Shown here one piece after another: positions 16,621 through 24,818 of a stretch of DNA of 64,000 nucleotides (positions are counted from its first letter, which is position 1; every line of letters starts with the position of its first letter). The DNA comes from Spirochaetales bacterium UBA6872 (GTDB lineage: Bacteria > Spirochaetota > Spirochaetia > Sphaerochaetales > Sphaerochaetaceae), in the NCBI GenBank assembly GCA_002452215.1, contig DKCO01000027.1, positions 103,909-167,908 on the forward strand, written 5' to 3'. The position numbers and the translations under genes were made by a program. The notes beneath the pieces are model-generated. The model searched no databases, was not told the origin of the DNA, and worked only from the letters and a program-made list of their open reading frames with translations.

Positions 16621-16684
16621 AAATCCACAGAGTTTAACACTGTGGACAAACATTTTGCGAAAAATAAATAAAAGTTGTGGATAT
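16621..16684. promoter_or_regulatory. Cluster of three DnaA-box-like sites in an AT-rich gap
   Basis: In the 261-bp gap between the CYTH gene and a membrane protein gene, three 9-mers resemble TTATCCACA: AAATCCACA (16621-16629, plus), TTGTCCACA (16641-16649, minus) and ATATCCACA (16676-16684, minus). The first two form an inverted repeat with TCCACAG and CTGTGGA arms. The rest of the gap is AT-rich with no other feature seen. Confidence 0.4.
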
Positions 16685-16708
16685 ATGATATCGACTTATT
16701 CAAACATA

Positions 16709-17485
16709 TCAATATTTCCAAGGGAAAATCATCGACTTCAAAGATCTTGGACCAACTTTCTCTTTTTCATCATAGAGCAATTCGCTCCAAGGAAGTTTTC
16801 TTCTATTGGCATCTGGATGTGATTCCAGATAATCATATTTGAACATGAGCAACTTCATTGCATCCTGAGAAGCAAGCATATAACCACAAACTCCAGGAAT
16901 CAGACCCATTGTAAAGACCGAGAAGGCAACAATTATCAGGTTGTAAAAGAAAAAGAAGAAAGAAAAACCAATATTGTCACCTAAAATGATGAAGCATTTT
17001 TTCAATGTCTTCAGAGGCCTATCGCCTGGAAGAAGATTCATCAACGGAAAATAGTATGGCAAAGCAAACAAGAAAACAACCAAAACCCAGAAAAGGACTA
17101 CTATTATAATCGTCCCAATCATATTCGACATCGAAGCATAAAAAGGAATGGCCATAGTTACTATAAAGAAGAGGAAAAATGAAATGAAGAAAAACAATAT
17201 CGAATGTTTAATATTCCTACGCAAACACCTTCCAAATGGCTCCCAGGTTTCCTTTTCATAATTTGAATATCCGAAAACAACACCCGATGTTCCCCCAAAG
17301 AACAAACAGGAAAGAAAGAGTATAACAACATCAATTGCAATAAAAAGAAGCGTTGAACTTTCCAATAAATAAAAAGATCCAAGAAAACACCCAACAAGGA
17401 CAATATATATAAGATTTTGCAATACCATGCCAATCAAATTGTCCCACCCATCAAAAAATGCTTTTTTCAAAAAGAATCCAATCAT
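16709..17485 (-). CDS. Polytopic inner-membrane protein, unknown
   Basis: A 258-residue protein with about five or six membrane spans (roughly residues 18-40, 46-68, 92-116, 122-150, 170-200). Its loop WEPFGRCLRRNIKHS and the C-terminal cytoplasmic tail (from about residue 210, KYDYLESHPDANRRKLPW) are polar. It looks like the DUF624/YesL type of membrane protein in arrangement, but I could not identify it. The ATG at 17485 has only a weak upstream site. It lies alone between the DnaA-box-like gap and the small RNA region. Confidence 0.7.
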   Translation of the reverse strand: MIGFFLKKAFFDGWDNLIGMVLQNLIYIVLVGCFLGSFYLLESSTLLFIAIDVVILFLSCLFFGGTSGVVFGYSNYEKETWEPFGRCLRRNIKHSILFFFISFFLFFIVTMAIPFYASMSNMIGTIIIVVLFWVLVVFLFALPYYFPLMNLLPGDRPLKTLKKCFIILGDNIGFSFFFFFYNLIIVAFSVFTMGLIPGVCGYMLASQDAMKLLMFKYDYLESHPDANRRKLPWSELLYDEKEKVGPRSLKSMIFPWKY

Positions 17486-17689
17486 GTTTACAGTTTATAC
17501 AAAGTGCGAACCAAACTCAACAAACTACATATAAAGAACAGATTTAAATAACTCCGATAAACAAATACAACAGAAATTTACACTCTTGTTATAATACTAG
17601 ATGCAAAAAGGAAATAAACTCCTTTCACTTATTTAAAAAATAGTAAAAATTTATATAATTACGATATTTACAAATGTATTTTTTAATGC
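17486..17689. other. Gene-free AT-rich stretch
   Basis: No coding region seen. It holds an extended -10 type sequence (TGTTATAAT, 17587-17595, plus strand) without a good -35 box, and a 6-bp hairpin (AAAGGA/TCCTTT around 17608-17629) that on the minus strand ends in five T. Nothing else recognised. Confidence 0.4.
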
Positions 17690-17695
17690 TATAAG
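17667..17695 (+). promoter_or_regulatory. Promoter of the putative small RNA
   Basis: TTTACA (17667-17672) and TATAAG (17690-17695) are 17 bp apart, and TGC precedes the -10 box (extended -10). The predicted start is near 17702. Confidence 0.65.
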
Positions 17696-17701
17696 TTACT
17701 T

Positions 17702-17840
17702 AGAGGCTTAAATTGGAGCAATCCTTGGTTGCCTAGAAGAGGGACTGTCTTAGTCGTACTAGAGAAGTCTAGTATGCAAAACGCAAAGCAACGTTTTTAC
17801 GTGACTTGCCCCTGTTTGAGAATTTTAAACAGGGGTTTTA
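17702..17840 (+). ncRNA. Putative structured small RNA, family not recognised
   Basis: About 139 nt between a good promoter and a strong terminator, with no open reading frame. Visible helices are: GGA-GCAA-UCC closed by AGGC/GCCU (17704-17733); GACT/AGTC near 17743-17755; CGUACUAGA/UCUAGUAUG around a GAAG loop (17755-17777); AAAACG/CGUUUU (17778-17797); and the terminator stem. It shows no T-box signature (AGGGUGGNACCGCG) and no SRP RNA loop (GGAAGCAGC); it is too short for tmRNA or RNase P. It could be an independent small RNA or, less likely, a leader that attenuates argG, whose ATG is 102 nt further on. Confidence 0.6.
17809..17840 (+). terminator. Intrinsic terminator of the small RNA unit
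   Basis: A perfect 9-bp stem (CCCCTGTTT at 17809-17817, AAACAGGGG at 17827-17835) with a 9-nt loop and a TTTTAT tail. Confidence 0.9.
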
Positions 17841-17941
17841 TATTCTCCAAATCTCTATTTTTTTGCATAAATATTCATATTTAACTTGAAAAACTTAATA
17901 AAATATGCAAAATGGAACTTATCATTCAAGGAGATAATATT

Positions 17942-19171
17942 ATGTCAAAAGAAAAAGTTATTTTAGCATACTCAGGTGGATTGGATACATCTGTTATTTT
18001 AAAGTGGCTATCGAATAAAGGTTATGATGTCATTGCATATGTTGCCAATGTTGGGCAGAACGAGGATTTTGATGCAATAAAAGAAAAAGCACTTGCCACA
18101 GGTGCATCCAAGGTCTATGTAGAGGATTTAAGAAAAGAGCTAGTAACTAATTATGTCTTCCCTGCGCTGCAAGCTAATACAATATATGAGGGTACATATA
18201 TGCTAGGCACATCGCTTGCTCGCCCGATAATTGCAAAAAGGCATATTGAAATTGCAAAAAAAGAAGGAGCAAAATATGTTGCTCACGGTGCAACAGGAAA
18301 AGGAAACGACCAAGTAAGATTCGAATTTGGCTACTACATGAACATGCCAGATGTGAAGGTTATCAGCCCATGGAAAGACCCTGAGTGGCTATCAGAGTTT
18401 GAAGGAAGATCCGACATGATTGCTTATGCAGAGAAATATGGAATCCCAATCAAAGTCACTCTTAAAAAACCTTACTCAGAGGATGCAAATCTAATTCATA
18501 TTTCACATGAGGCTGGTATTTTGGAAGACCCATCAAAAAGGTGTCCTGAGGATGTCTTTTCTATAACTGTTTCTCCTAAAGAGGCTCCAGATGAAGAGAC
18601 TATTGTAGAGATAAAGTTCAAGGATGGAATTCCTGTAGAAGTCAAGAATCTTAATGATGGAACTTCCAAACAAGAGCCAGTTGAAATGATTGAGATGCTA
18701 AATAAGCTTGGACATGATAATGGAATCGGAAGAGTTGACCTCGTAGAGAACAGATTCATTGGAATAAAAAGCCGAGGAGTTTATGAAACACCGGGATGCG
18801 AGATCCTATGGAAAGCACACCACAATCTTGAAGGTCTCACAATGGACAAAGAAGCAATGCACCTAAGAGATATGCTATCTCCTAAATATGCAGAGTTAAT
18901 ATACAATGGATATTGGGGCGCTCCGGAATTCAACATGCTCACTGCCCTATTTAAGCAAAGCCAACTAAACGTAACAGGCAAAGCAACAGTAGCTCTTTAC
19001 AAAGGCAACGTAATCAATGTAGGAATCGAATCTGACTACTCGTTGTATAATGAAGACCTTGGTTCGATGGACAAAGCTGGTGGCTATCATCCTATTGATT
19101 GCAAAGGTTTTATAAACATCAATGCAATTAGGCTAATGGCATCAGCCCAACGAGATTCAAAAAACCTATAA
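17942..19171 (+). CDS. argG: Argininosuccinate synthase
   Basis: A 409-residue enzyme joining citrulline and aspartate with ATP to make argininosuccinate, in arginine synthesis. The ATP-loop AYSGGLDTSVILKWL is near residues 9-23. Other family segments are AHGATGKGNDQVRFE near residue 115 and GIGRVDLVENRFIGIKSRG near 260. I start at the ATG at 17942, with AAGGAG 8 nt upstream; an earlier in-frame ATG would add ten atypical residues. argH is not next to it. No strong promoter is visible between the small RNA terminator and this start. A terminator follows. Confidence 0.96.
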   Translation: MSKEKVILAYSGGLDTSVILKWLSNKGYDVIAYVANVGQNEDFDAIKEKALATGASKVYVEDLRKELVTNYVFPALQANTIYEGTYMLGTSLARPIIAKRHIEIAKKEGAKYVAHGATGKGNDQVRFEFGYYMNMPDVKVISPWKDPEWLSEFEGRSDMIAYAEKYGIPIKVTLKKPYSEDANLIHISHEAGILEDPSKRCPEDVFSITVSPKEAPDEETIVEIKFKDGIPVEVKNLNDGTSKQEPVEMIEMLNKLGHDNGIGRVDLVENRFIGIKSRGVYETPGCEILWKAHHNLEGLTMDKEAMHLRDMLSPKYAELIYNGYWGAPEFNMLTALFKQSQLNVTGKATVALYKGNVINVGIESDYSLYNEDLGSMDKAGGYHPIDCKGFININAIRLMASAQRDSKNL

Positions 19172-19179
19172 CTAATACT

Positions 19180-19217
19180 AGGGAGTGTCGCTAAAAAAAG
19201 CACACTCCTATTTTTTA
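19180..19217 (+). terminator. Intrinsic terminator of argG
   Basis: Hairpin with GGAGTGT and ACACTCC arms extended by GCT/AGC, an A-rich loop and a six-T tail, just after the argG stop. Confidence 0.85.
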
Positions 19218-19424
19218 TTAAATGCATAATAACTTTGGAAATTGGATTGCAAAATCAATCTATTGGTTATCATCCAACCCTTCAGCCCTACCCCACCATT
19301 CCAAAACTATACCATCATCGGGATTCCAAGCAGAGCTGCGACTTTTATCATCTACATTCCTCTGACTCTGTCCTTCTTTCTTTTCTTTATCTTCATCCAT
19401 AATTCAAACTACAACAAAGAGATT

Positions 19425-19458
19425 TTAAAAAATATCGCCGACAAAAGCCAGCGATATC
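19425..19458 (-). terminator. Intrinsic terminator of the outer membrane protein gene
   Basis: Minus-strand hairpin with ATATCGC and GCGATAT arms (plus 19451-19457 and 19432-19438) and a run of six T, directly after the stop at 19466. Between the two terminators, 19218-19424 holds no gene that I can support. Confidence 0.8.
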
Positions 19459-19465
19459 ATAAAAA

Positions 19466-20695
19466 CTACCAACCAAGGTTAACTTGAACAGTCAATCCAT
19501 CTATACCCTTTTCACCGGCAACTGAGCCAAATTCATGCCAATAGTATGCAGCCTCGACTCTTAATGCATAGAAATCAAGACCAGCACCAAGCGTCCAATA
19601 ACCACTATCGAGTCCACCTCTAATATCAAAGACCCATAGGCCTCTGATTTCAGCACCAAGTTTCAAGTGATTAACCCAAGCTCTTGCAGACAAATCCTTA
19701 TCAGCGACAAATCCCAGGATATCGACGAAATCAGCCTCTACTGTTGGTTTGAAAATAGAAGAGAAATCAGGGTCCCAAGCAACTCCCACATCCCAAGTCA
19801 TATCTGTATTGAAGCTAAACTTTTTATCACTATTAAAAGGCGATTCTAGTACTGCAGAATAATTATCATATGCATTCATGTTGAATTTTCCATTGATATT
19901 ATTCAAAACAGACGCTACAGAGAAGCCAAGTGGCAAATTCAAACGCGCGCCAACATTAACAGGAATTGCCCAGCCAGCCATGAATGGAATAGTATCAATC
20001 GGATTTTGTTCATTGCTATCGGAATTGACAATCTTGAGCAAAGTAGAGATATCGACTGCTTTGTTGTATGCAAGATATCTAAATCCAACAGAAAAACCAA
20101 CATCAAGAGAGAACTTGTCCGTGAAATTGAACTTCAAGCCATAACCGACCCTCGTCTCTGCTAGTAATTGGTTGATGATATTTGTCGAAGCAATTTGCCC
20201 ATTTAAATATGTAAGAATCGAGTCTTGCACAGCAAAACCAAAACCAAAGCCCCCAAAAGAGAAAGAAATATTCGAGTTTATATCGGCAATCTTTCCATAG
20301 CCATATGAGAGTATTTTGTTGACATTCTCATCATTGTAGATCTCGCTGATGTTATTCTCATTTATTTCACCATTTGCAATTTTCTCGAACAAACCACTCT
20401 TATATGCCTTATAAAGAGCAACAGGATTATATAAGCTAACACCAACATTTGGAGTTGATACCTGAACTTTGTTATCAGCTAAGCCAGCAGGGTTAGACCA
20501 AAATGATTGGTAGTTATCCAATCCAGCAATGCCTACGCCACCCATTGCAAGAGATCTAGCATCCAAACTCTTGTAAGGAGACACAAGTGCACCATAAACA
20601 TCTCTATTTGTATTTGGTGATACTTCCTCACTTAACGCAAAAGCTGAAGAACATACAATAATCAAAATAATAAGACTCAAGACAATCTTTTTCAT
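19466..20695 (-). CDS. Outer membrane beta-barrel protein (FadL/PorV-like, UPF0164 type)
   Basis: A 409-residue exported protein. Signal peptide of about 20 residues (ends SSAFA). Soon after comes the segment ARSLAMGGVGIAGLDNYQSFWSNPAGLA written across residues 45-72, the mark of PorV/FadL-like barrels. Alternating polar and non-polar strands fill the rest, and it ends in VQVNLGW with a terminal aromatic residue, the usual barrel insertion signal. In treponemes such UPF0164 proteins are proposed FadL-like transporters; the ligand here is unknown. It starts 11 bp after the lipoprotein gene on the same strand, so the two form an operon. Confidence 0.82.
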   Translation of the reverse strand: MKKIVLSLIILIIVCSSAFALSEEVSPNTNRDVYGALVSPYKSLDARSLAMGGVGIAGLDNYQSFWSNPAGLADNKVQVSTPNVGVSLYNPVALYKAYKSGLFEKIANGEINENNISEIYNDENVNKILSYGYGKIADINSNISFSFGGFGFGFAVQDSILTYLNGQIASTNIINQLLAETRVGYGLKFNFTDKFSLDVGFSVGFRYLAYNKAVDISTLLKIVNSDSNEQNPIDTIPFMAGWAIPVNVGARLNLPLGFSVASVLNNINGKFNMNAYDNYSAVLESPFNSDKKFSFNTDMTWDVGVAWDPDFSSIFKPTVEADFVDILGFVADKDLSARAWVNHLKLGAEIRGLWVFDIRGGLDSGYWTLGAGLDFYALRVEAAYYWHEFGSVAGEKGIDGLTVQVNLGW

Positions 20696-20706
20696 TTCGC
20701 TATCCT

Positions 20707-21567
20707 TTATTTATTGCTGCTACCCATGAATGAGTTTATAAGAGATCCAACATCCACATTGCCTGTAAAGTTTGAAGCAACGCTAACTATATTTAGATAT
20801 GACTCAACAACTACGACAACATCACTTACTGCTTTTTCTGAGCCTTCATTTTCTAGAAGTTTTCCAACATCCGAAAGTTCAAAAACCGGATCGCCTTCTT
20901 TTTCTGCTTTGTTTTCCTTTCCAAACAAAGCATTGATTATATCCTTGCTTTCAACTTTGATTTCCGTGCCATCCTTTGTTATTCTCAAATCCTTGTCATC
21001 GATAGCTTTTGGAATCTCTTCGAGAAGACTTAGAGTGTATTTTAGAGCAATGATATCACCTTGTTTTGCATTTTCAGGATTATTTACAAGTGATCCTGTT
21101 GTTTCTTTCAAATTCGATACAAGGTCCTTCACAGTCCCATCTTCCATTGAACTTGTATCTATATCCTTTACATAATTATTGATGATTTCAGCTGTGCCTT
21201 TAATGCCTTTTATATCATCCGCTGTCAAATCTGTGCTCTTCTCCTTCAGTGACTCAAGCTCTTTTTTACCTTCAGCTGACGAATAGTTTTTCTTAAGATC
21301 ATCTATATCAGAGGATGAGAGCGGAGAGACGACAGTAATATCAGTCAAATCCTCTTTTCCAGCAATAATCTTCAAACCTGTTGATAGATTCTTGTTTTCT
21401 TTCGCAAGCTCATCAGCACTTTGAGATTCTGCACTTGCGTTTACATCCTTTACTTCTTGCTTTAGCACATTCTTACCCATCATAGATGCAAATTCCTCTA
21501 GCGAACATGAGCTTAGAGCAATGACAAAAAATGCTACTATGGATGCAATAAATAGCTTTCTCTTCAT
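20707..21567 (-). CDS. Lipoprotein of unknown function
   Basis: A 286-residue lipoprotein with a lipobox LSSC near residue 21. The mature part is highly charged and mostly helical, rich in Ser, Asp, Lys and Glu, with no Cys and no domain I recognise. It starts at the ATG at 21567, with GGAGG a few bases upstream; an upstream start would add five residues. It is followed at once by the outer membrane barrel gene, so a joint role at the outer membrane is a fair guess, but nothing in the sequence shows which. Confidence 0.75.
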   Translation of the reverse strand: MKRKLFIASIVAFFVIALSSCSLEEFASMMGKNVLKQEVKDVNASAESQSADELAKENKNLSTGLKIIAGKEDLTDITVVSPLSSSDIDDLKKNYSSAEGKKELESLKEKSTDLTADDIKGIKGTAEIINNYVKDIDTSSMEDGTVKDLVSNLKETTGSLVNNPENAKQGDIIALKYTLSLLEEIPKAIDDKDLRITKDGTEIKVESKDIINALFGKENKAEKEGDPVFELSDVGKLLENEGSEKAVSDVVVVVESYLNIVSVASNFTGNVDVGSLINSFMGSSNK

Positions 21568-21697
21568 ATATCCTCCAAACAAGACAACATTTTATTATCC
21601 AATATATAATAAAACAATTATACAACCAAATGGATACAGAAAAATCATAAAAACTCTGATAAAAGTGAAAAAGAGCTTAACATATTGGCTTTATCTA

Positions 21698-21726
21698 TTG
21701 ATAACAACAAAAGGTTCTGGTACGAT
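21698..21726 (+). promoter_or_regulatory. Promoter of the rpsB operon
   Basis: TTGATA (21698-21703) and TACGAT (21721-21726) are 17 bp apart, with TG just before the -10 box. The predicted start is near 21733. Confidence 0.6.
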
Positions 21727-21732
21727 TCTCCT

Positions 21733-21828
21733 GTTGTGCTTTGCACGACGATTTTCCGCCCGTATGGGTGAGATATAGTGTTGGTAGGCTATGAACACTT
21801 TTCACAGCCAGCGTAAGGAGTAACTACT
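21733..21828 (+). promoter_or_regulatory. Structured 5' leader of rpsB
   Basis: A 96-nt leader that opens with a hairpin (GTTGTGC and GCACGAC, 21733-21749) and has a second possible stem (GGCT and AGCC, about 21787-21811) just before the AAGGAG ribosome site. rpsB leaders are controlled by S2 in many bacteria, so autoregulation is plausible, but I cannot match a known motif. Confidence 0.45.
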
Positions 21829-22689
21829 ATGGCAGTAGTAACAATGAAAAGCCTGCTTGAGTCAGGCGTACACTTTGGACATCAAACAAAGAGATGGAAT
21901 CCAAAGATGGCTCGTTTTATTTTCACAGAAAGAAACGGGATACATATTATCGACCTTCAAAAGACATCTGCTTGCATTGTCGAGGCTTATGAAGCTGTAA
22001 GAGCGCAAGTGCAAAACGGTAAGCAAGTTCTTTTTGTAGGAACAAAAAAACAAGCACAGCAAGCAATTGAGACAGAAGCTAAGAGATGTGGAATGCCTTA
22101 TGTTTCAAACAGATGGCTTGGCGGTATGCTTACAAACTTCTCAACAATCAAGAAGTCAATTGCAAAACTAAAGAAAATCGAGAGAATGGAAGCTGATGGC
22201 ACATTCGATTCATTGACAAAGAAAGAAGTTGCTCTCTTGACAAAAGAGAAGACAAAGCTCGAGAAGAACCTCGGTGGAATCAAAGACATGAAAGAGCTCC
22301 CTGGAGCACTCTTCATAATCGATACAAAGAAAGAAGCTCTTGCTGTTGCAGAAGCAAAGAGACTTGGCATCCCTGTGATTGCTGTTGTTGATACAAATTG
22401 CGATCCAACAGACATTACATACCCTATTCCAGGAAACGATGATGCAATCAGAGCAATTTCTCTTTTCGTTGAGATAATTGCAAATGCTGTAATCGATGCT
22501 GATAGCGAAGCAGGAATCCAGATTATCGAATCGCTAAATGATGAGGATGAGGAAGCAGCAATCAATGCAGCTCCAGTAGAGAATAAAGACGAAGAAATCA
22601 TTGACTACTCAAACTACATTCCATCTGAAGATAAGCCAGAGGATGATGCTGAAGTAGAAGATGAGGAAGAGGATTACTTCTCAAAGTAA
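21829..22689 (+). CDS. rpsB: 30S ribosomal protein S2
   Basis: A 286-residue ribosomal protein. The family start is MKSLLESGVHFGHQTKRWNPKM, split here as SGVHFGHQ and RWNPKM near residues 11-25. NRWLGGMLTNF lies near residue 95, and the PVIAVVDTNCDP segment near residue 182. The last 50 residues are an acidic tail (many Asp and Glu), longer than in Escherichia coli S2 (241 residues). It heads the rpsB-tsf-frr-uppS-cdsA-dxr-rseP run on one strand; tsf follows 18 bp later. Confidence 0.97.
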   Translation: MAVVTMKSLLESGVHFGHQTKRWNPKMARFIFTERNGIHIIDLQKTSACIVEAYEAVRAQVQNGKQVLFVGTKKQAQQAIETEAKRCGMPYVSNRWLGGMLTNFSTIKKSIAKLKKIERMEADGTFDSLTKKEVALLTKEKTKLEKNLGGIKDMKELPGALFIIDTKKEALAVAEAKRLGIPVIAVVDTNCDPTDITYPIPGNDDAIRAISLFVEIIANAVIDADSEAGIQIIESLNDEDEEAAINAAPVENKDEEIIDYSNYIPSEDKPEDDAEVEDEEEDYFSK

Positions 22690-22707
22690 TAACAAAGGAG
22701 AAATATC

Positions 22708-23562
22708 ATGGCAACAATCAGTGCAGCTGACGTAAAAAAGCTTAGAGATACAACTGGCGCAGGAATGATGGATTGCAAGAAAGCCTTGACAGAAGCCAAT
22801 GGCGATTTTGCAGGAGCTGAGAAGATTCTGAAGGAGATGGGACTCGCTGCAGTCGCAAAGCGCCAAGACAGAGCAACAGAGAATGGAAGAGTCTTTGTAA
22901 AGATCAAGAATGGAAAAGCTGTTTTGCTTTCGCTTTCTTGTGAAACAGACTTTGTTGCAAAGAATGCAGACTTTGCCAAACTTGGCGAAGAGATGTGTGA
23001 TGTGATCATTGGAAAAGGATATACAGAGCCAAATGCTGAGCTTCAGTCAATGGTCGATGGCCTTATTGCAATAATCAAGGAAAACATGCATCTTGTGAAG
23101 TTCCAAGTCATTGATATCCCAGAAAATGGTTACGCAGATGGATATATCCATGGAGAAGGTTCTGTTGCTGTTGCTGTAGTTCTTTCATCTGACAAGAAAG
23201 AAGCTTTCGACAACAAAGAAGTAAAGGAGCTTGCTCATAACCTTGGTCTGCATGCAGCAGCTTTCAAGCCTCAATACCTTTCAGACAAGTTGGTTGACAA
23301 AGCTTATGAAGAGGAACAGCTTTCAATCTTCAAAAAGCAAGTCGAAACAGACGAAAAAATGGCATCAAAGCCAGAAAAAGTCAAAGAGGGCATCGTAAGA
23401 GGAAAGCTTGCTAAACTCTACAAGGAGATTTGCTTCCTTGATCAACCTTATGTAAAGGATGACAGCATTTCAGTTGCTGAAGCAATCGCTAATGCAGGAA
23501 AAGCTGCGGGAGCAAAGCTTGAACTTATTGCTTACGGTGTATACCAAGCTGGCGTAAATTGA
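22708..23562 (+). CDS. tsf: Elongation factor Ts
   Basis: A 284-residue nucleotide exchange factor that recharges EF-Tu. The N-terminal UBA-like domain has VKKLRDTTGAGMMDCKKAL near residues 8-26. The TDFVAKNADF core segment lies near residue 80, and the second core subdomain with AAFKPQYL near 180. AAGGAG precedes the ATG. It is the second gene of the rpsB run, with frr following after 10 bp. Confidence 0.97.
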   Translation: MATISAADVKKLRDTTGAGMMDCKKALTEANGDFAGAEKILKEMGLAAVAKRQDRATENGRVFVKIKNGKAVLLSLSCETDFVAKNADFAKLGEEMCDVIIGKGYTEPNAELQSMVDGLIAIIKENMHLVKFQVIDIPENGYADGYIHGEGSVAVAVVLSSDKKEAFDNKEVKELAHNLGLHAAAFKPQYLSDKLVDKAYEEEQLSIFKKQVETDEKMASKPEKVKEGIVRGKLAKLYKEICFLDQPYVKDDSISVAEAIANAGKAAGAKLELIAYGVYQAGVN

Positions 23563-23572
23563 GAGGCATAAC

Positions 23573-24127
23573 ATGCAAAATGTATTAACGACATGCGAAG
23601 AGAGAATGAAGAAATCTGTGCAATCACTCTCTTCAGAGTATGCAAGCCTTAGAACAGGAAGAGCCTCTGCCCAGCTTTTTGAAAAAATCAAGGTTGATTA
23701 CTATGGAGCAGAGACACCGCTTTCACAAATTGCAGCAATATCTGTTCCAGAGGCAAGACTTGTTGTTATCCAGCCTTGGGATAAAAGCGCTTTGTCAAAC
23801 ATTGAGAAAGCTATACAGAAATCGGAGCTTGGACTCAATCCAAACAACGATGGAAAGCTTATCAGAGTGAATTTCCCTCCTCTAACACAGGAAAGAAGAA
23901 AGGACCTTGCCAAGCAAGCAAAGACAACAGCAGAGAATGCTCGTGTTGCTGTCAGAAACATTAGAAGAGATGCAATGGAAGAGTTGAAGAAACTTCAAAA
24001 AGCATCTGAGATTTCCGAGGACCAGCAAAAAGAAGGAGAGACGAAAATCCAGAAATTGACTGACAATGCAATTGCAGAGATTGGCAAGCTCGCTGAGGCC
24101 AAGGAAAAAGAGATAATGGAAATTTAA
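23573..24127 (+). CDS. frr: Ribosome recycling factor
   Basis: A 184-residue factor that splits ribosomes after termination together with EF-G. It has the typical three-helix bundle and small beta domain: LSSEYASLRTGRAS near residues 20-33, DYYGAETPLSQIA near 44-56, and NPNNDGKLIRVNFPPLTQERR near 93-113, written here without the full run. Length is normal. It sits 10 bp after tsf, and uppS begins 4 bp after its stop. Confidence 0.97.
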   Translation: MQNVLTTCEERMKKSVQSLSSEYASLRTGRASAQLFEKIKVDYYGAETPLSQIAAISVPEARLVVIQPWDKSALSNIEKAIQKSELGLNPNNDGKLIRVNFPPLTQERRKDLAKQAKTTAENARVAVRNIRRDAMEELKKLQKASEISEDQQKEGETKIQKLTDNAIAEIGKLAEAKEKEIMEI

Positions 24128-24131
24128 CGAT

Positions 24132-24818
24132 ATGGGTGGGGATTTGAATCATCTAGCCATAATAATGGATGGAAATGGTCGCTGGGCCGAAATGAGAGGC
24201 CTTAAGCGATCTGAAGGACATAACGAAGGCGGAAAGGCCATTGAGCGAGTAGTCAAAGGTTGTCTTAAACATGATATCAAATTCCTAACCCTGTATTGTT
24301 TTTCCACAGAAAACTGGAAAAGACCAAAACAAGAGGTAGACTATCTCTTGGATCTCTTTGCAAAAGAAGCAAGAAAGGGAATCAATCGATTCAATGAGCT
24401 TGGAGTAAGGATTCTACACACTGGATCTCGCGACAAGCTCTCAAATTCCACTCTTTCTGCTTTGGATGATGTCGTTGATAAAACAAAAGATAATGATACT
24501 CTTATACTCCAACTTGCTATAAACTATGGCGGACGAGATGAGATTGCTAGAGCAATAAACAAAGCACTCCTTAATGGTGTTAGACACTTCTCTGAAGATA
24601 CTTTAAGACAGTACATTGACAATCCTTGGGTACCAGATCCTGATTATATTTGCAGAAGTGCTGGAGAAAAACGCATTTCAGGCTTTCTCTTATATCAATC
24701 GAACTATGCAGAATTTGGATTTTATGATAAGCTTTGGCCAGATTGGGATGAGTCTATGGTCGATTTGCTGGTAAGTGACTTCAGCAAAAGAATTAGAAAG
24801 TTTGGAGAATTGAGATAG
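24132..24818 (+). CDS. uppS: Undecaprenyl diphosphate synthase (cis-prenyltransferase)
   Basis: A 228-residue enzyme that builds the C55 lipid carrier for cell-wall synthesis from isopentenyl units. The signature HLAIIMDGNGRWA is at residues 6-18 (catalytic Asp). The SGFLLYQSNYAEFGFYD segment is near residues 183-199 and the RSAGEKRISGF substrate Arg motif is just before it. It starts 4 bp after frr; its stop touches the cdsA start. It belongs functionally with dxr, two genes on. Confidence 0.96.
   Translation: MGGDLNHLAIIMDGNGRWAEMRGLKRSEGHNEGGKAIERVVKGCLKHDIKFLTLYCFSTENWKRPKQEVDYLLDLFAKEARKGINRFNELGVRILHTGSRDKLSNSTLSALDDVVDKTKDNDTLILQLAINYGGRDEIARAINKALLNGVRHFSEDTLRQYIDNPWVPDPDYICRSAGEKRISGFLLYQSNYAEFGFYDKLWPDWDESMVDLLVSDFSKRIRKFGELR

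Noticed and set aside
17702..17840. Small RNA as a T-box, SRP RNA, tmRNA or c-di-GMP riboswitch
   Set aside because: No AGGGUGGNACCGCG, no GGAAGCAGC-type SRP loop, wrong length for tmRNA, and only a short GCAAAGC string like GEMM with no matching paired elements.
19242..19487. Plus-strand open frame of 81 codons after argG
   Set aside because: No ribosome site, lies across two terminators, odd composition, and its 3' part runs into the antisense of the barrel gene.
22098..22601. Minus-strand open frame of 167 codons inside rpsB
   Set aside because: Fully antisense to a conserved ribosomal protein gene, Ser-rich as expected for shadow frames, and no ribosome site.
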